This document shows positions 46,004 through 54,622 of a stretch of DNA of 64,000 nt, one piece after another. The first letter of the stretch is position 1. Every line of letters starts with the position of its first letter. The DNA lies in NCBI GenBank assembly GCA_017644425.1, contig JAEPLN010000001.1:62001-126000 (forward strand), given 5' to 3'. The stretch is from Prochlorococcus marinus CUG1433. Its GTDB lineage: Bacteria > Cyanobacteriota > Cyanobacteriia > PCC-6307 > Cyanobiaceae. Under the pieces are notes generated by a model. That model was not told where the DNA came from, did not search any database, and saw nothing but the letters and a program-made list of their open reading frames with translations. The position numbers and the translations under genes are program-made.

Positions 46004-46033
46004 TTGACATATTGTTCGGACAATACTCCTAAT
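46004..46033 (+). promoter_or_regulatory. Putative htpG promoter with palindrome
   Basis: TTGACA (46004-46009) is a perfect -35 hexamer, followed by the palindrome ATTGTTCGGACAAT (46011-46024). A weak -10 could be in TACTCCTAAT (46024-46033). The palindrome between the promoter elements could be a repressor site for this heat-shock gene (inference; no CIRCE consensus is present). Confidence 0.35.
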
Positions 46034-46090
46034 TAAACTTGATTAACTAGTTTTTACGAAATAGGATTTGTATGTTTGATTTTTTTTTAA

Positions 46091-47995
46091 ATGGAAAAAG
46101 GCGAAATTCGTATTAATACCGAAAATATTTTCCCAATTATCAAGAAGGCAGTATATTCTGACCATGAAATCTTTTTAAGAGAACTTGTTAGCAATGGTGT
46201 TGATGCAATAAGTAAACGAAGAATGGCTTCTATGGCTGGTGATTGTAAAGATGCTGAAGAAGCTCAAGTAAAAATATCTATTGATCGTGAAAAAAATACA
46301 TTAACAATTTCCGATAATGGAATTGGAATGAATGATGAAGAAATTAAGAAGTACATAAATCAAGTAGCATTTTCTAGCGCAGAAGAATTTCTGACAAAAT
46401 ACAAAAAAGATAATGATGAATTCATAGGTCATTTTGGACTAGGTTTTTATTCAAGTTTCATGGTGGCAGATAGAGTGGATATATTGACTAAGTCGGCAAT
46501 TGGGGAATCAAAAGCTTTCAAATGGTCTTGTGATGGATCGCCAAATTTCACGTTGGAGGAATCAGAAAGAGAAACAATTGGTACAGATGTTGTTCTTCAC
46601 CTACTTGAAGAAGAAAAAGAGTTTATAGAGCCTGAAAGGATTAAATCACTAATAAAAAAATATTGTGATTTTATGCCAATAGATGTCTTATTAGAAGGAG
46701 AGACAATTAATAAGAAAAATCCCCCTTGGAGAAAACAACCTAGTGAATTAAAAGATGAAGATTATATTGAGTTATATAAATACCTTTATCCATTCCAGGG
46801 AGATCCACTGTTATGGATTCATCTAAATACAGATTACCCATATGACATACAAGGAATATTGTATTTCCCAAAATTGTCAGGTAGAGCTGATTGGGAAAAA
46901 GGAGAAATAAAACTTTTTTGCAATCAGGTATTCGTAAGCGATTCAATTAAAGAGATAGTACCAAAATACCTTTTACCTCTAAGAGGAGTTATTGACTCTA
47001 CAGATATACCCCTAAACGTTAGTAGAAGTGCATTACAAACAGATAGAAAAGTAAGGTCCATATCATCATTTATTTCAAAAAAAATCGCTAATAAACTTAA
47101 GGATTTGATAAAGAATTCTCCAGAATTTTATGCAGAAATTTGGGATTCAATCTCTGCTTTTATTAAAATTGGTGCTATCGAAGACGAAAAATTTGCTGAT
47201 TTAGTTAATAACAGCATAATTTTCGAAACAATAATAAATTCAGAGTTAGACGTAACTAAAGATATTAAAAACAAATCTCTCATCAAGTCCAATGATAAAT
47301 ATTTCACCACTCTCGCAAATTACAAAGAGCGAAATAAATTAACTGATTCTAAAAAAATAATTTACTGTTCAGATTTGATTGCACAATCTAGTGCATTAAA
47401 TATCTGTTTATCTGATAATAAAGAAGTTATTAAATCAGATCCCTTAATTGATGCACAATTTCTTCCATGGTTGGAAAGTAAAAATGAAGATTATCAATTC
47501 CAAAGAGTAGATTCAGAAATAAATGAACTAGAAGATAAAGAATCTAATGAAATTGTTGATAAGGATGGCAAATCAAATACAGATAATCTTAGAGATACGA
47601 TAGTTAAGGCCCTTAACAATGAGAAAGTAACAGTTAAAGTTCAGTCACTTTCAAGTAAAGATGCTCCACCAGCGATGATCTTACTTCCAGAACAAATGAG
47701 AAGAATTAATGATATGGGAGCTTACATGGAACAAAAGATGCCTGGCTTACCTGAATATCATGTGCTCTTAATTAACAAAGAACATCCTCTTATTGTTGGT
47801 CTTAATAAAATTACAGGCAACAAAATAATTATTGATAAAAAAGATCCTATTGAAAATCCACTGGCATCTAAAATTGCTAATCATGTTTACGATATGGCTA
47901 AGCTTTCCGTGGGTGGATTAGATCAAGAACAGATAATTAATTTGCAAAATAATAATGCCGAATTAATTTCAGAATTACTTAATTCAACAAATTGA
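46091..47995 (+). CDS. htpG: Chaperone protein HtpG (Hsp90)
   Basis: The N-terminal GHKL ATPase domain has FLRELVSNGVDAISKRR (about 27-43), the DNGIGM motif (about 76-81) and GHFGLGFYSSFMVAD (about 117-131). The middle domain has NVSRSALQTDR (about 313-323). 634 aa is a normal length for the bacterial Hsp90. The C-terminal part after about residue 470 is more divergent and acidic, as in other cyanobacteria. A long leader of over 100 bp precedes the ATG. Confidence 0.96.
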   Translation: MEKGEIRINTENIFPIIKKAVYSDHEIFLRELVSNGVDAISKRRMASMAGDCKDAEEAQVKISIDREKNTLTISDNGIGMNDEEIKKYINQVAFSSAEEFLTKYKKDNDEFIGHFGLGFYSSFMVADRVDILTKSAIGESKAFKWSCDGSPNFTLEESERETIGTDVVLHLLEEEKEFIEPERIKSLIKKYCDFMPIDVLLEGETINKKNPPWRKQPSELKDEDYIELYKYLYPFQGDPLLWIHLNTDYPYDIQGILYFPKLSGRADWEKGEIKLFCNQVFVSDSIKEIVPKYLLPLRGVIDSTDIPLNVSRSALQTDRKVRSISSFISKKIANKLKDLIKNSPEFYAEIWDSISAFIKIGAIEDEKFADLVNNSIIFETIINSELDVTKDIKNKSLIKSNDKYFTTLANYKERNKLTDSKKIIYCSDLIAQSSALNICLSDNKEVIKSDPLIDAQFLPWLESKNEDYQFQRVDSEINELEDKESNEIVDKDGKSNTDNLRDTIVKALNNEKVTVKVQSLSSKDAPPAMILLPEQMRRINDMGAYMEQKMPGLPEYHVLLINKEHPLIVGLNKITGNKIIIDKKDPIENPLASKIANHVYDMAKLSVGGLDQEQIINLQNNNAELISELLNSTN

Positions 47996-48034
47996 GTCAT
48001 GTGTTAAAATTTTTAAAGATATAACTCAATAAAT

Positions 48035-48271
48035 ATGTCAAGAGTTTGCGAACTTACTGGTGCAAAAGCTAATAACGGAATGGCAGTGAGTCACTCACAT
48101 ATTCGTACAAAAAAATTGCAGCAAGTTAATCTCCAAAAAAGGAGACTATGGTGGGAAGAGGGAAAAAAATGGGTAAATATAAAAATAAGTACCAAATCCC
48201 TAAAGTCTATACAAAAAGTAGGTTTAGATAAATTTGCTAAATCAAATGGAGTTGATTTAAAGAAATTCTAA
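48035..48271 (+). CDS. rpmB: 50S ribosomal protein L28
   Basis: The 78-aa product starts [27 protein letters not shown], the classical L28 beginning, and continues with [19 protein letters not shown] and a C-terminal [17 protein letters not shown]-like region. L28 is a large-subunit protein near the E site. It has one remaining Cys so the zinc site is degenerate. It stands 39 bp after htpG. Confidence 0.97.
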   Translation: MSRVCELTGAKANNGMAVSHSHIRTKKLQQVNLQKRRLWWEEGKKWVNIKISTKSLKSIQKVGLDKFAKSNGVDLKKF

Positions 48272-48276
48272 ATTTG

Positions 48277-48810
48277 ATGAGAAATTTAGTTGTAAGTATA
48301 TTAATTCCGTCTATTCTCTTAATTAATTGTAATTCAGCTTTCTCTTTTGATTTTGCTCCTGAAGTTGGAGATATGGCGCCCAACTTTCAGTTAGAAGGGT
48401 TTAATAAAAACATAAAAACAAAAACAACTTGGGAATTAAGTGATTTTCAAGGTAAATGGCTTGTTATGTATTTTTACCCTAAAGATTTTACAGCAGGCTG
48501 CACGCTCGAAGCTAAAGGTTTTTCAGAATTAAAAAAAGATTTTTCAAAAAATAATGCCGAAATTGTTGGCATTAGTGCCGATAATCAAGATTCTCATGAA
48601 AGTTTCTGCAGCGAGAAGTCCATAAACTATACTTTATTATCTGATCCTGATGGAATTATTAGTGATAAATATGGTTCCTGGATTCCTCCATTCTCAGATA
48701 GAAATACTTTTTTGATTTCTCCAGAAGGGGAAATTTCTTATAGATGGATTAGTGTTTTACCTATAAATCATGCTAAAGAAGTTCTCAACGTTTTAATGAA
48801 AAAAATATAA
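48277..48810 (+). CDS. Peroxiredoxin Q / Bcp-type, exported
   Basis: I start at ATG 48277 (a TTG three bases upstream is also possible). A hydrophobic signal peptide (LVVSILIPSILLINCNSAFS, ending about residue 23) precedes the AhpC/TSA domain; the peroxidatic Cys is in YPKDFTAGCTLEAKGF (about 67-82). A second (resolving) Cys follows in SFCSEKSIN. It reduces peroxides with thioredoxin-like donors, here probably in the lumen or periplasm. Length 177 aa, a Bcp/PrxQ type. Confidence 0.9.
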   Translation: MRNLVVSILIPSILLINCNSAFSFDFAPEVGDMAPNFQLEGFNKNIKTKTTWELSDFQGKWLVMYFYPKDFTAGCTLEAKGFSELKKDFSKNNAEIVGISADNQDSHESFCSEKSINYTLLSDPDGIISDKYGSWIPPFSDRNTFLISPEGEISYRWISVLPINHAKEVLNVLMKKI

Positions 48811-48814
48811 AATT

Positions 48815-49117
48815 TTGCACGAATTATCATTTGGAACTTGGTTAATACATATCTCATCAGTAATAGAATGGATTGTTGCCATATTTGTCATAAAAAAAAT
48901 TTCTGCATATAAAAAATATAATTTATTTTTTTGGTTAAGCCTTGCTATGGTCCCAAACTTAATAGGTGCTATGTGTGCGATCACTTGGCATATCTATGAC
49001 AACCAGGAAAATCTTTACGGTCTAGTATCACTTCAAGGAATATTTACACTTATAGGAAATTCAACATTAGCCTTAGCAGCAATAAAGATTTTTAGAGGTA
49101 AAGAGACTTATGAATGA
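48815..49117 (+). CDS. DUF2499 family membrane protein
   Basis: The 100-aa protein begins MHELSFGTWLIHISSVIEW, the family start, read from a TTG codon. It has three hydrophobic helices (about residues 11-28, 37-56, 66-90). The family is restricted to oxygenic phototrophs and is unassigned; it is always beside DUF3593. Here the stop overlaps the next gene by 8 bp, so the two are translated together. Confidence 0.85.
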   Translation: MHELSFGTWLIHISSVIEWIVAIFVIKKISAYKKYNLFFWLSLAMVPNLIGAMCAITWHIYDNQENLYGLVSLQGIFTLIGNSTLALAAIKIFRGKETYE

Positions 49118-49445
49118 TTTATTTTTAAAATTTATAGAAAAATTAGGTTCAATAGATAACACATTTTTGTTCGCGGTATCAATAATTCCTTATTCAATAT
49201 TTTTGTTCTACTTATATAAAATAAAATCTATTAATAATTTTGTAAAAACAGGATTTTCCTTAACTGTTTTATTCGTATTGATAACTATATTGGTATCTAT
49301 CTTCACACTAAATTACTATAATAAGACCCTTGTTGAGGTTGACTTTCTGCATGGTTTAGCAGAATCCTTCCTAACTTTAAGTGATTTTGTTATTTTGTTT
49401 GGATTTATAAGGTTGTTAAATAGTTTAGAAGTAAACAACTCTTAA
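49110..49445 (+). CDS. DUF3593 family membrane protein
   Basis: The 111-aa protein has three membrane helices (about 15-36, 45-67, 85-104), with the DFVILFGFIRLL C-terminal part typical of the DUF3593 family. It is the standing partner of DUF2499 in cyanobacteria; both may work as one membrane complex of unknown function. Start overlaps DUF2499 by 8 bp. It is just upstream of psaK. Confidence 0.8.
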   Translation: MNDLFLKFIEKLGSIDNTFLFAVSIIPYSIFLFYLYKIKSINNFVKTGFSLTVLFVLITILVSIFTLNYYNKTLVEVDFLHGLAESFLTLSDFVILFGFIRLLNSLEVNNS

Positions 49446-49511
49446 GACCTTTTACAATTTTGTGTTTTTTAGGTAAAAGTATTAGAGAATATATGAAAAT
49501 AACGATTTTTT

Positions 49512-49772
49512 ATGTTTACTACATTATTTGCAGCTGCAGATCCAGCAACTTTTTCTTGGTCTCCAAAGTGTGCCGTCGTAATGATTGCATGTAATGTTTT
49601 TGCTTATGCAATTGCCAGAGCAACTATAAGAAAACCAAATGAAGGTTTTGAAATACCTAACTCAAAATTCTATGGTGGTTTAAGTCACGCATCAGTTGTA
49701 GGTGCTAATTGCCTAGGTCATATTTTCGGAATTGGTGCAATCTTAGGATTAGCATCACGCGGTGTATTATAA
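49512..49772 (+). CDS. psaK: Photosystem I subunit PsaK
   Basis: PsaK is a peripheral two-helix subunit of photosystem I that binds a few chlorophylls. The 86-aa product starts with a short luminal presequence (MFTTLFAAADPATFSWSPKC), then helix 1 (about 20-38), a stromal loop with RATIRKPNEG, and helix 2 (about 58-80) with ASVVGANCLGHIFGIGAILGLAS, which is diagnostic. Upstream TTTTACAATTTTGTG (49450-49464) is reminiscent of half an HLR1/RpaB site but is not convincing. Confirms an oxygenic phototroph. Confidence 0.95.
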   Translation: MFTTLFAAADPATFSWSPKCAVVMIACNVFAYAIARATIRKPNEGFEIPNSKFYGGLSHASVVGANCLGHIFGIGAILGLASRGVL

Positions 49773-49791
49773 AAATTTATTTATTAAATTT

Positions 49792-51681
49792 TTAATTATT
49801 TAACTTAAATTTCTTAACAATTTTATCTGCCATCTGATCAGGCTTAAGTCCTAATTTTTCTTTACTCTGGTCAGGTGAAGCATGATCAACTAAAACATCG
49901 GGTATACCTATCCTGTATACAGGAATGTTTACTTCATTATCGTTAAGTAATTCAACTATTGCAGAACCAAATCCTCCAATTAAGGTTCCTTCTTCCATAG
50001 TTACCACTTTTTGAATCCTCTGTGCTAAAGGCATAATAAGATTTTTATCTAGAGGTTTCACAAATCTTGCATTAACAATACATGCATTAATGTTCATATT
50101 TTTTAGGATCTTTGCAGTTTCAATAGCTGACTCAACCATTGATCCATAAGCAATAATTAAAATATCTTCTCCTTCTTCAAGTATTTCAGCTTCGCCTATA
50201 TTCAAAGGCTCCCAACCCTCATCCATTACGGCAACTCCTAATCCAGAACCTCTTGGTATTCTTAGAGCAGTAGGACCATTATGGTTAATTGAAGTTATTA
50301 ACATTCTCTGTAATTCAGACTCATCTTTTGGTGCCATCAATACAAAATTAGGGATAGATCTCATATAGCTTATATCGTACTGACCTTGATGAGTAGGACC
50401 GTCAGCCCCAACTATCCCAGCTCTATCAAGTACAAATGATACAGGTAAATTTTGTATCCCTACATCATGAATTAATTGGTCGAAAGCACGTTGCAGAAAA
50501 GTACTATAAATAGCTACAACAGGTTTAAGACCATCGCAAGACATTCCTGCCGCAAGAGTAACTGCATGTTGTTCTGCTATTCCAACATCGATGTATTGAT
50601 CAGGGATATTTTTTTGCAATATATCTAAACCAGTACCTGTAGCCATTGCAGCTGTAATACCAACGACTTTGCTATCTTGCTCACATATTTTTAATAAGGT
50701 TTGACCAAATATTTTACTATAACTAACAGGTTTAGGTTTCTTTGATGGAATAGATTTCCCCGTTGTAAGATCAAATGCAGACTGTGCATGATATCCAACC
50801 TGATCGGCTTCTGCATATGGGTAACCCTTCCCTTTTGTTGTGACAACATGAACAAGTACAGGTCTTTTAAGTTTATGGGCAGCGTTAAAGGTCTTAACTA
50901 AATTACCAATATCATGACCATCAATTGGACCCATATATGTAAATCCAAGTTCTTCAAAAACAGCTCCAACCTTAGGCACAGATAGTCGTCTAACGCTTCC
51001 TTTAATATTTTTTAGTTCTTCTGGGATATCCTTACCAATTAAGGGAATATTTTTTACACTTTCTTGAACACTATCGGACAAAAATTGCAATGGTGGACTT
51101 ACCCTTACTTTATTTAAGTAAGATGAAAGGGCTCCAACCGGAGGTGAAATAGACATGTCATTATCGTTCAATACTACGACTAAAGGGGTATTTGGTAAGT
51201 GACCTGCATGATTTATAGCTTCTAATGCCATTCCTCCAGTTAGTGCTCCATCTCCAATAACAGCGACACATTTATAGTTTTCTCCTTTTCTATCTCTTGC
51301 TATTGCCATTCCTAGTGCTGCTGAAATAGATGTACTTGCATGTCCAGCACCAAAATGATCAAATTTACTTTCACTTCTTTTTAGATATCCAGCGACTCCA
51401 TTTTGTTGTCTTAGAGAATCAAATTGACTGAAACGTCCTGTAATTAATTTATGAGGGTAACCTTGATGGCCTACATCCCAAACAACTTTGTCAAAATCAA
51501 GGTCAAGAGTTTGATATAAAGCCAATGTCAACTCAACTACACCTAATCCAGGACCAAGATGTCCTCCACTAGTAGATACTACCTGAAGATGTCTTTCTCT
51601 AATTTGACAAGCAATTTCCTCTAATTGTGAAACTGTTAAGCCATGAAGTTGATTTGGATGACTTAACTCACTTAAAAGCAT
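49792..51681 (-). CDS. dxs: 1-deoxy-D-xylulose-5-phosphate synthase
   Basis: DXS makes DXP from pyruvate and glyceraldehyde-3-phosphate, the first step of isoprenoid synthesis by the MEP route. The thiamine diphosphate motif [18 protein letters not shown]...NDNDMSIS (about 145-182) and the [13 protein letters not shown] segment (about 73-85) are complete, and the transketolase-type C-terminal domains follow ([12 protein letters not shown], about 428-439). 629 aa is a normal length. Its product feeds carotenoid, phytol and quinone formation. Confidence 0.97.
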   Translation of the reverse strand: MLLSELSHPNQLHGLTVSQLEEIACQIRERHLQVVSTSGGHLGPGLGVVELTLALYQTLDLDFDKVVWDVGHQGYPHKLITGRFSQFDSLRQQNGVAGYLKRSESKFDHFGAGHASTSISAALGMAIARDRKGENYKCVAVIGDGALTGGMALEAINHAGHLPNTPLVVVLNDNDMSISPPVGALSSYLNKVRVSPPLQFLSDSVQESVKNIPLIGKDIPEELKNIKGSVRRLSVPKVGAVFEELGFTYMGPIDGHDIGNLVKTFNAAHKLKRPVLVHVVTTKGKGYPYAEADQVGYHAQSAFDLTTGKSIPSKKPKPVSYSKIFGQTLLKICEQDSKVVGITAAMATGTGLDILQKNIPDQYIDVGIAEQHAVTLAAGMSCDGLKPVVAIYSTFLQRAFDQLIHDVGIQNLPVSFVLDRAGIVGADGPTHQGQYDISYMRSIPNFVLMAPKDESELQRMLITSINHNGPTALRIPRGSGLGVAVMDEGWEPLNIGEAEILEEGEDILIIAYGSMVESAIETAKILKNMNINACIVNARFVKPLDKNLIMPLAQRIQKVVTMEEGTLIGGFGSAIVELLNDNEVNIPVYRIGIPDVLVDHASPDQSKEKLGLKPDQMADKIVKKFKLNN

Positions 51682-51797
51682 TTAATAAAAATTGGTATCT
51701 ATATAATCTAAAACGCCGAGGTGCAAAATGAGTATTTTTTTTGAAATAGATCATGTAATGTTTTATTAGATTAATAATTAATGCTAAAAATATATAT

Positions 51798-53339
51798 ATG
51801 AATGATTATTTTGAAAAAATACTTCAAGCTGAAGTCTATGAAGTTGCAAAAAAAACACCACTTGAGAAAGCTTATAATTTAAGTAATACGCTTAATAATG
51901 AAGTTTTTCTAAAAAGAGAAGATCTTCAGGATGTATTTTCATTCAAAATAAGAGGTGCATATAACAAAATGAGCAAGCTCACTAATTCACAGCTTGCTCA
52001 GGGAGTAATTACTTCTAGTGCTGGTAATCATGCTCAAGGGGTTGCACTTAGTGCCCTTAAGTTAAATTGCCAAGCAACTATATTAATGCCCATTACCACA
52101 CCTCTAGTAAAAGTTAATGCAGTAAAAAATTTAAAAGCAAAAGTTATATTATATGGCGATAACTATGATGAAACATACAAAGAGGCAATAAGGATAAGCC
52201 AAGAAAGAAATTTATGCTTTATTCATCCCTTTGATGATCCAGAAGTAATAGCAGGACAAGGAACTATAGCTATAGAACTTGAACAGCAGCTTAAGGAAAA
52301 ACCTTATGCAATTTATATTGCTGTAGGTGGTGGTGGATTGATTTCAGGAATTTCTTTGTATATTAAAAAAATATGGCCTGAAGTAAAAATAATTGGCGTA
52401 GAACCAGAAGATGCTGACGCTATGACAAAATCCTTGGAAGAAGAAAAAATTGTGGAATTACCCTCTGTTGGTCAATTTGCAGATGGGGTTGCGGTTAAAA
52501 AGATTGGTAAAAATACTTTTAATATTGGTAGAAAATATATAGATAAGATGATTAGGGTTAATACTGACGAAATATGTGCTGCTATAAAAGATGTTTTTGA
52601 GGATACAAGATCAATACTAGAGCCCGCAGGTGCCTTATCAATAGCAGGAATGAAAAAAGATATTTTTAATTCGAACCATTCAAATAGAAAAATGGTTGCG
52701 ATTGCATGTGGTGCAAATATGAATTTTGAGAGGCTTAGATTTGTAGCAGAAAGAGCAGAATTAGGAGAATGTAAAGAAGTAATGATGGCTGTTGAAATTC
52801 CTGAACGTGCTGGTAGTCTAATTGATTTTTGTAAGTTACTTGATAATAGAAATTTAACTGAATTTAGCTACAGGATGTCGAATTCTAAGAATGCACAGAT
52901 TTTTGTAGGAGTTCAAGTCTATGGGTTAAATGATAAAAAAAATCTATTAAATGTATTTAGAAATTCTGAGTACTCATTTATTGACATAAGTGATGATGAA
53001 TTATCTAAAAATCATCTCAGACATATGGTAGGTGGAAGATTACCAAAGGATTTTAAAGAAATGGATTATAGAAACTTTGTAGAACTTTTATACAGATTTG
53101 AGTTTCCTGAAAGGCCAGGCGCATTAATAAACTTCTTAAATAATATGAAATCTAATTGGTCTATAAGCGTATTTCACTACAGGAATTATGGAGCTGATGT
53201 AGGAAAAATTGTTATTGGAGTTTTGATTGATAAAAATGATATTTTAGAGTGGAATAATTTTGTAAGAATTTTAGGCTATAAATTCTGGGATGAAACTCAA
53301 AACGATACATATAGACTTTTCCTTGGTGCATCAGATTAA
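51798..53339 (+). CDS. ilvA: L-threonine ammonia-lyase (threonine dehydratase, biosynthetic)
   Basis: IlvA turns threonine into 2-oxobutyrate for isoleucine. The PLP Lys is in VFSFKIRGAYNKM (about residues 47-59), with SSAGNHAQG (about 74-82) and the glycine loop AVGGGGLISG (about 175-184). Two ACT-like (CTLD) regulatory domains fill residues about 330-510 and should bind isoleucine. 513 aa is normal. Starts ATG 51798, divergent from dxs. Confidence 0.95.
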   Translation: MNDYFEKILQAEVYEVAKKTPLEKAYNLSNTLNNEVFLKREDLQDVFSFKIRGAYNKMSKLTNSQLAQGVITSSAGNHAQGVALSALKLNCQATILMPITTPLVKVNAVKNLKAKVILYGDNYDETYKEAIRISQERNLCFIHPFDDPEVIAGQGTIAIELEQQLKEKPYAIYIAVGGGGLISGISLYIKKIWPEVKIIGVEPEDADAMTKSLEEEKIVELPSVGQFADGVAVKKIGKNTFNIGRKYIDKMIRVNTDEICAAIKDVFEDTRSILEPAGALSIAGMKKDIFNSNHSNRKMVAIACGANMNFERLRFVAERAELGECKEVMMAVEIPERAGSLIDFCKLLDNRNLTEFSYRMSNSKNAQIFVGVQVYGLNDKKNLLNVFRNSEYSFIDISDDELSKNHLRHMVGGRLPKDFKEMDYRNFVELLYRFEFPERPGALINFLNNMKSNWSISVFHYRNYGADVGKIVIGVLIDKNDILEWNNFVRILGYKFWDETQNDTYRLFLGASD

Positions 53340-53369
53340 ATTTAAGGTAAATTAGGAAAGATTTCGGTA

Positions 53370-53912
53370 ATTAAAATCAATCAATCTGATCTAAATACCA
53401 CGCCAATATCTGATATAGATCTAGTTACTAAAGTTGAAGCTGTTCTATATTTGAAAGGTAGACCAATAACAAAAAAAGATCTTTCAGAAATTACTAATTC
53501 TGATATAAATTCAATAAATGATGCAATTAAAGATCTAAAAAATAAATACTCTAATCCCAACTCAGCTATTGAATTAAATGCTGTTAATAACAGTTTTTCT
53601 CTCGAACTAAAATCTAGTCTTAATGAATTCGTCGATGATTTACTTCCTTCTGATTTAAAAACATCCGAATTAAGGACATTGGCAACTATTGCGATCAAAA
53701 AAAAGATCCTGCAATCGGACCTCATACTTCTTCGTGGTTCAGGTGCTTATGATCATATTAAAGAATTATTGGAAAAGAAATTCATCGTCAAACGTAAGCA
53801 AAAAGATGGTAGATCATATTGGCTATCATTATCAGAAAAGTTTTTTCAAACTTTTGCTGTAAGTAATGAATATCTCTCAAATATAGGAAGTGATAACAAT
53901 AAGCAGCAATAA
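53370..53912 (+). CDS. scpB: Segregation and condensation protein B, unusual start
   Basis: ScpB forms a complex with SMC and ScpA to condense DNA. The winged-helix features LVTKVEAVLYLKGRPITKKDL, then DLLPSDLKTSELRTLATIAIKK and LRGSGAYDHIKELLEKKFI are visible. The usual ScpB N-terminus begins before the only canonical start codon in frame (TTG 53451), which would delete the first helix. Upstream in frame I find no ATG, GTG or TTG, only ATT codons at 53361 and 53370 following AGGAAAG. I therefore place the start at ATT 53370 as the best guess. scpA is not in the window. Confidence 0.75.
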   Translation: MKINQSDLNTTPISDIDLVTKVEAVLYLKGRPITKKDLSEITNSDINSINDAIKDLKNKYSNPNSAIELNAVNNSFSLELKSSLNEFVDDLLPSDLKTSELRTLATIAIKKKILQSDLILLRGSGAYDHIKELLEKKFIVKRKQKDGRSYWLSLSEKFFQTFAVSNEYLSNIGSDNNKQQ

Positions 53913-53950
53913 TAAGTAAATGTTAGGATGTATTAAATTACGAGAAGATA

Positions 53951-54229
53951 ATGTTATCTGAGATTTTTGCAGTTCTGGGTCAAACTTTATCAATTTATTC
54001 TTTCATATTGATAATAAGAATTTTACTTACATGGTTTCCAGGTATTGATTGGAGTAACGGTGTTTTATCTGCACTAACTTCTATCACAGATCCATATTTA
54101 AACATTTTTAGAGGGATTATCCCTCCAATAGGTGGATTTGATATTTCATCTTTGTTAGCTTTTTTACTTTTAAATGTTATTCAAAATTTAATTACAAATC
54201 TCCAGTATGCAAGCTTAGGTTATAGCTGA
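53951..54229 (+). CDS. YggT family membrane protein (Ycf19-like)
   Basis: The 92-aa protein has two long hydrophobic helices (about 5-25 and 65-85) and the family motif ILLTWFPGIDWSNGVLSALTSITDPYLNIFRGIIPPIGG (positions about 24-62). YggT proteins are found in bacteria and in plastids as Ycf19/CCB3-like proteins, with a role in thylakoid/cytochrome b6f assembly or nucleoid distribution. Which one applies here is not clear. It follows scpB by 38 bp and converges with the mazG-like gene. Confidence 0.9.
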   Translation: MLSEIFAVLGQTLSIYSFILIIRILLTWFPGIDWSNGVLSALTSITDPYLNIFRGIIPPIGGFDISSLLAFLLLNVIQNLITNLQYASLGYS

Positions 54230-54231
54230 AT

Positions 54232-54561
54232 TTATCTATCATCTCCAGAACCTCCTATTTTGCCTTTAGAAGCTCTTAATTTTAATTTTTCAAGGTTTTG
54301 TAATGCAACATCCTCTAAATTGAAATTTAATTCTGTACAAAGATTTGATAGATACCACAAAACATCTCCTAACTCTTTTTTTATACCTAATTTTGATTCG
54401 TTATCAAATATTCCATTTTTATCTCTTATAACCTTTTTCACTTTTTCCGCCACCTCACCAGCCTCTCCCACTAAACCAAGAGTTGGATAAATATTATTTG
54501 AACCTAAATCTGGATATTGTGCTGTTTCTCTAGCTTTTTTCTGATAAGTTTTAAAATCCAT
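54232..54561 (-). CDS. MazG-like nucleotide pyrophosphohydrolase
   Basis: The protein has the MazG E-x-x-E and E-x-x-D pattern in LGLVGEAGEVAEKVKKVI (about residues 28-45) and LKKELGDVLWYLSNL (about 60-74), which binds magnesium. Such enzymes hydrolyse nucleoside triphosphates to monophosphates, often as house-cleaning. At 109 aa it is a single-domain form. The stop is 2 bp from the converging yggT gene. Confidence 0.87.
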   Translation of the reverse strand: MDFKTYQKKARETAQYPDLGSNNIYPTLGLVGEAGEVAEKVKKVIRDKNGIFDNESKLGIKKELGDVLWYLSNLCTELNFNLEDVALQNLEKLKLRASKGKIGGSGDDR

Positions 54562-54622
54562 GACTTAAATAACTAACTTTGGGTATGGTAAATTTATTTA
54601 TATCTAGCAATATTATCTATAT

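Noticed and set aside
49450-49464. HLR1/RpaB-type light-regulation site upstream of psaK
   Set aside because: Only one half-site (TTTTACAATT) fits; the second direct repeat is missing.
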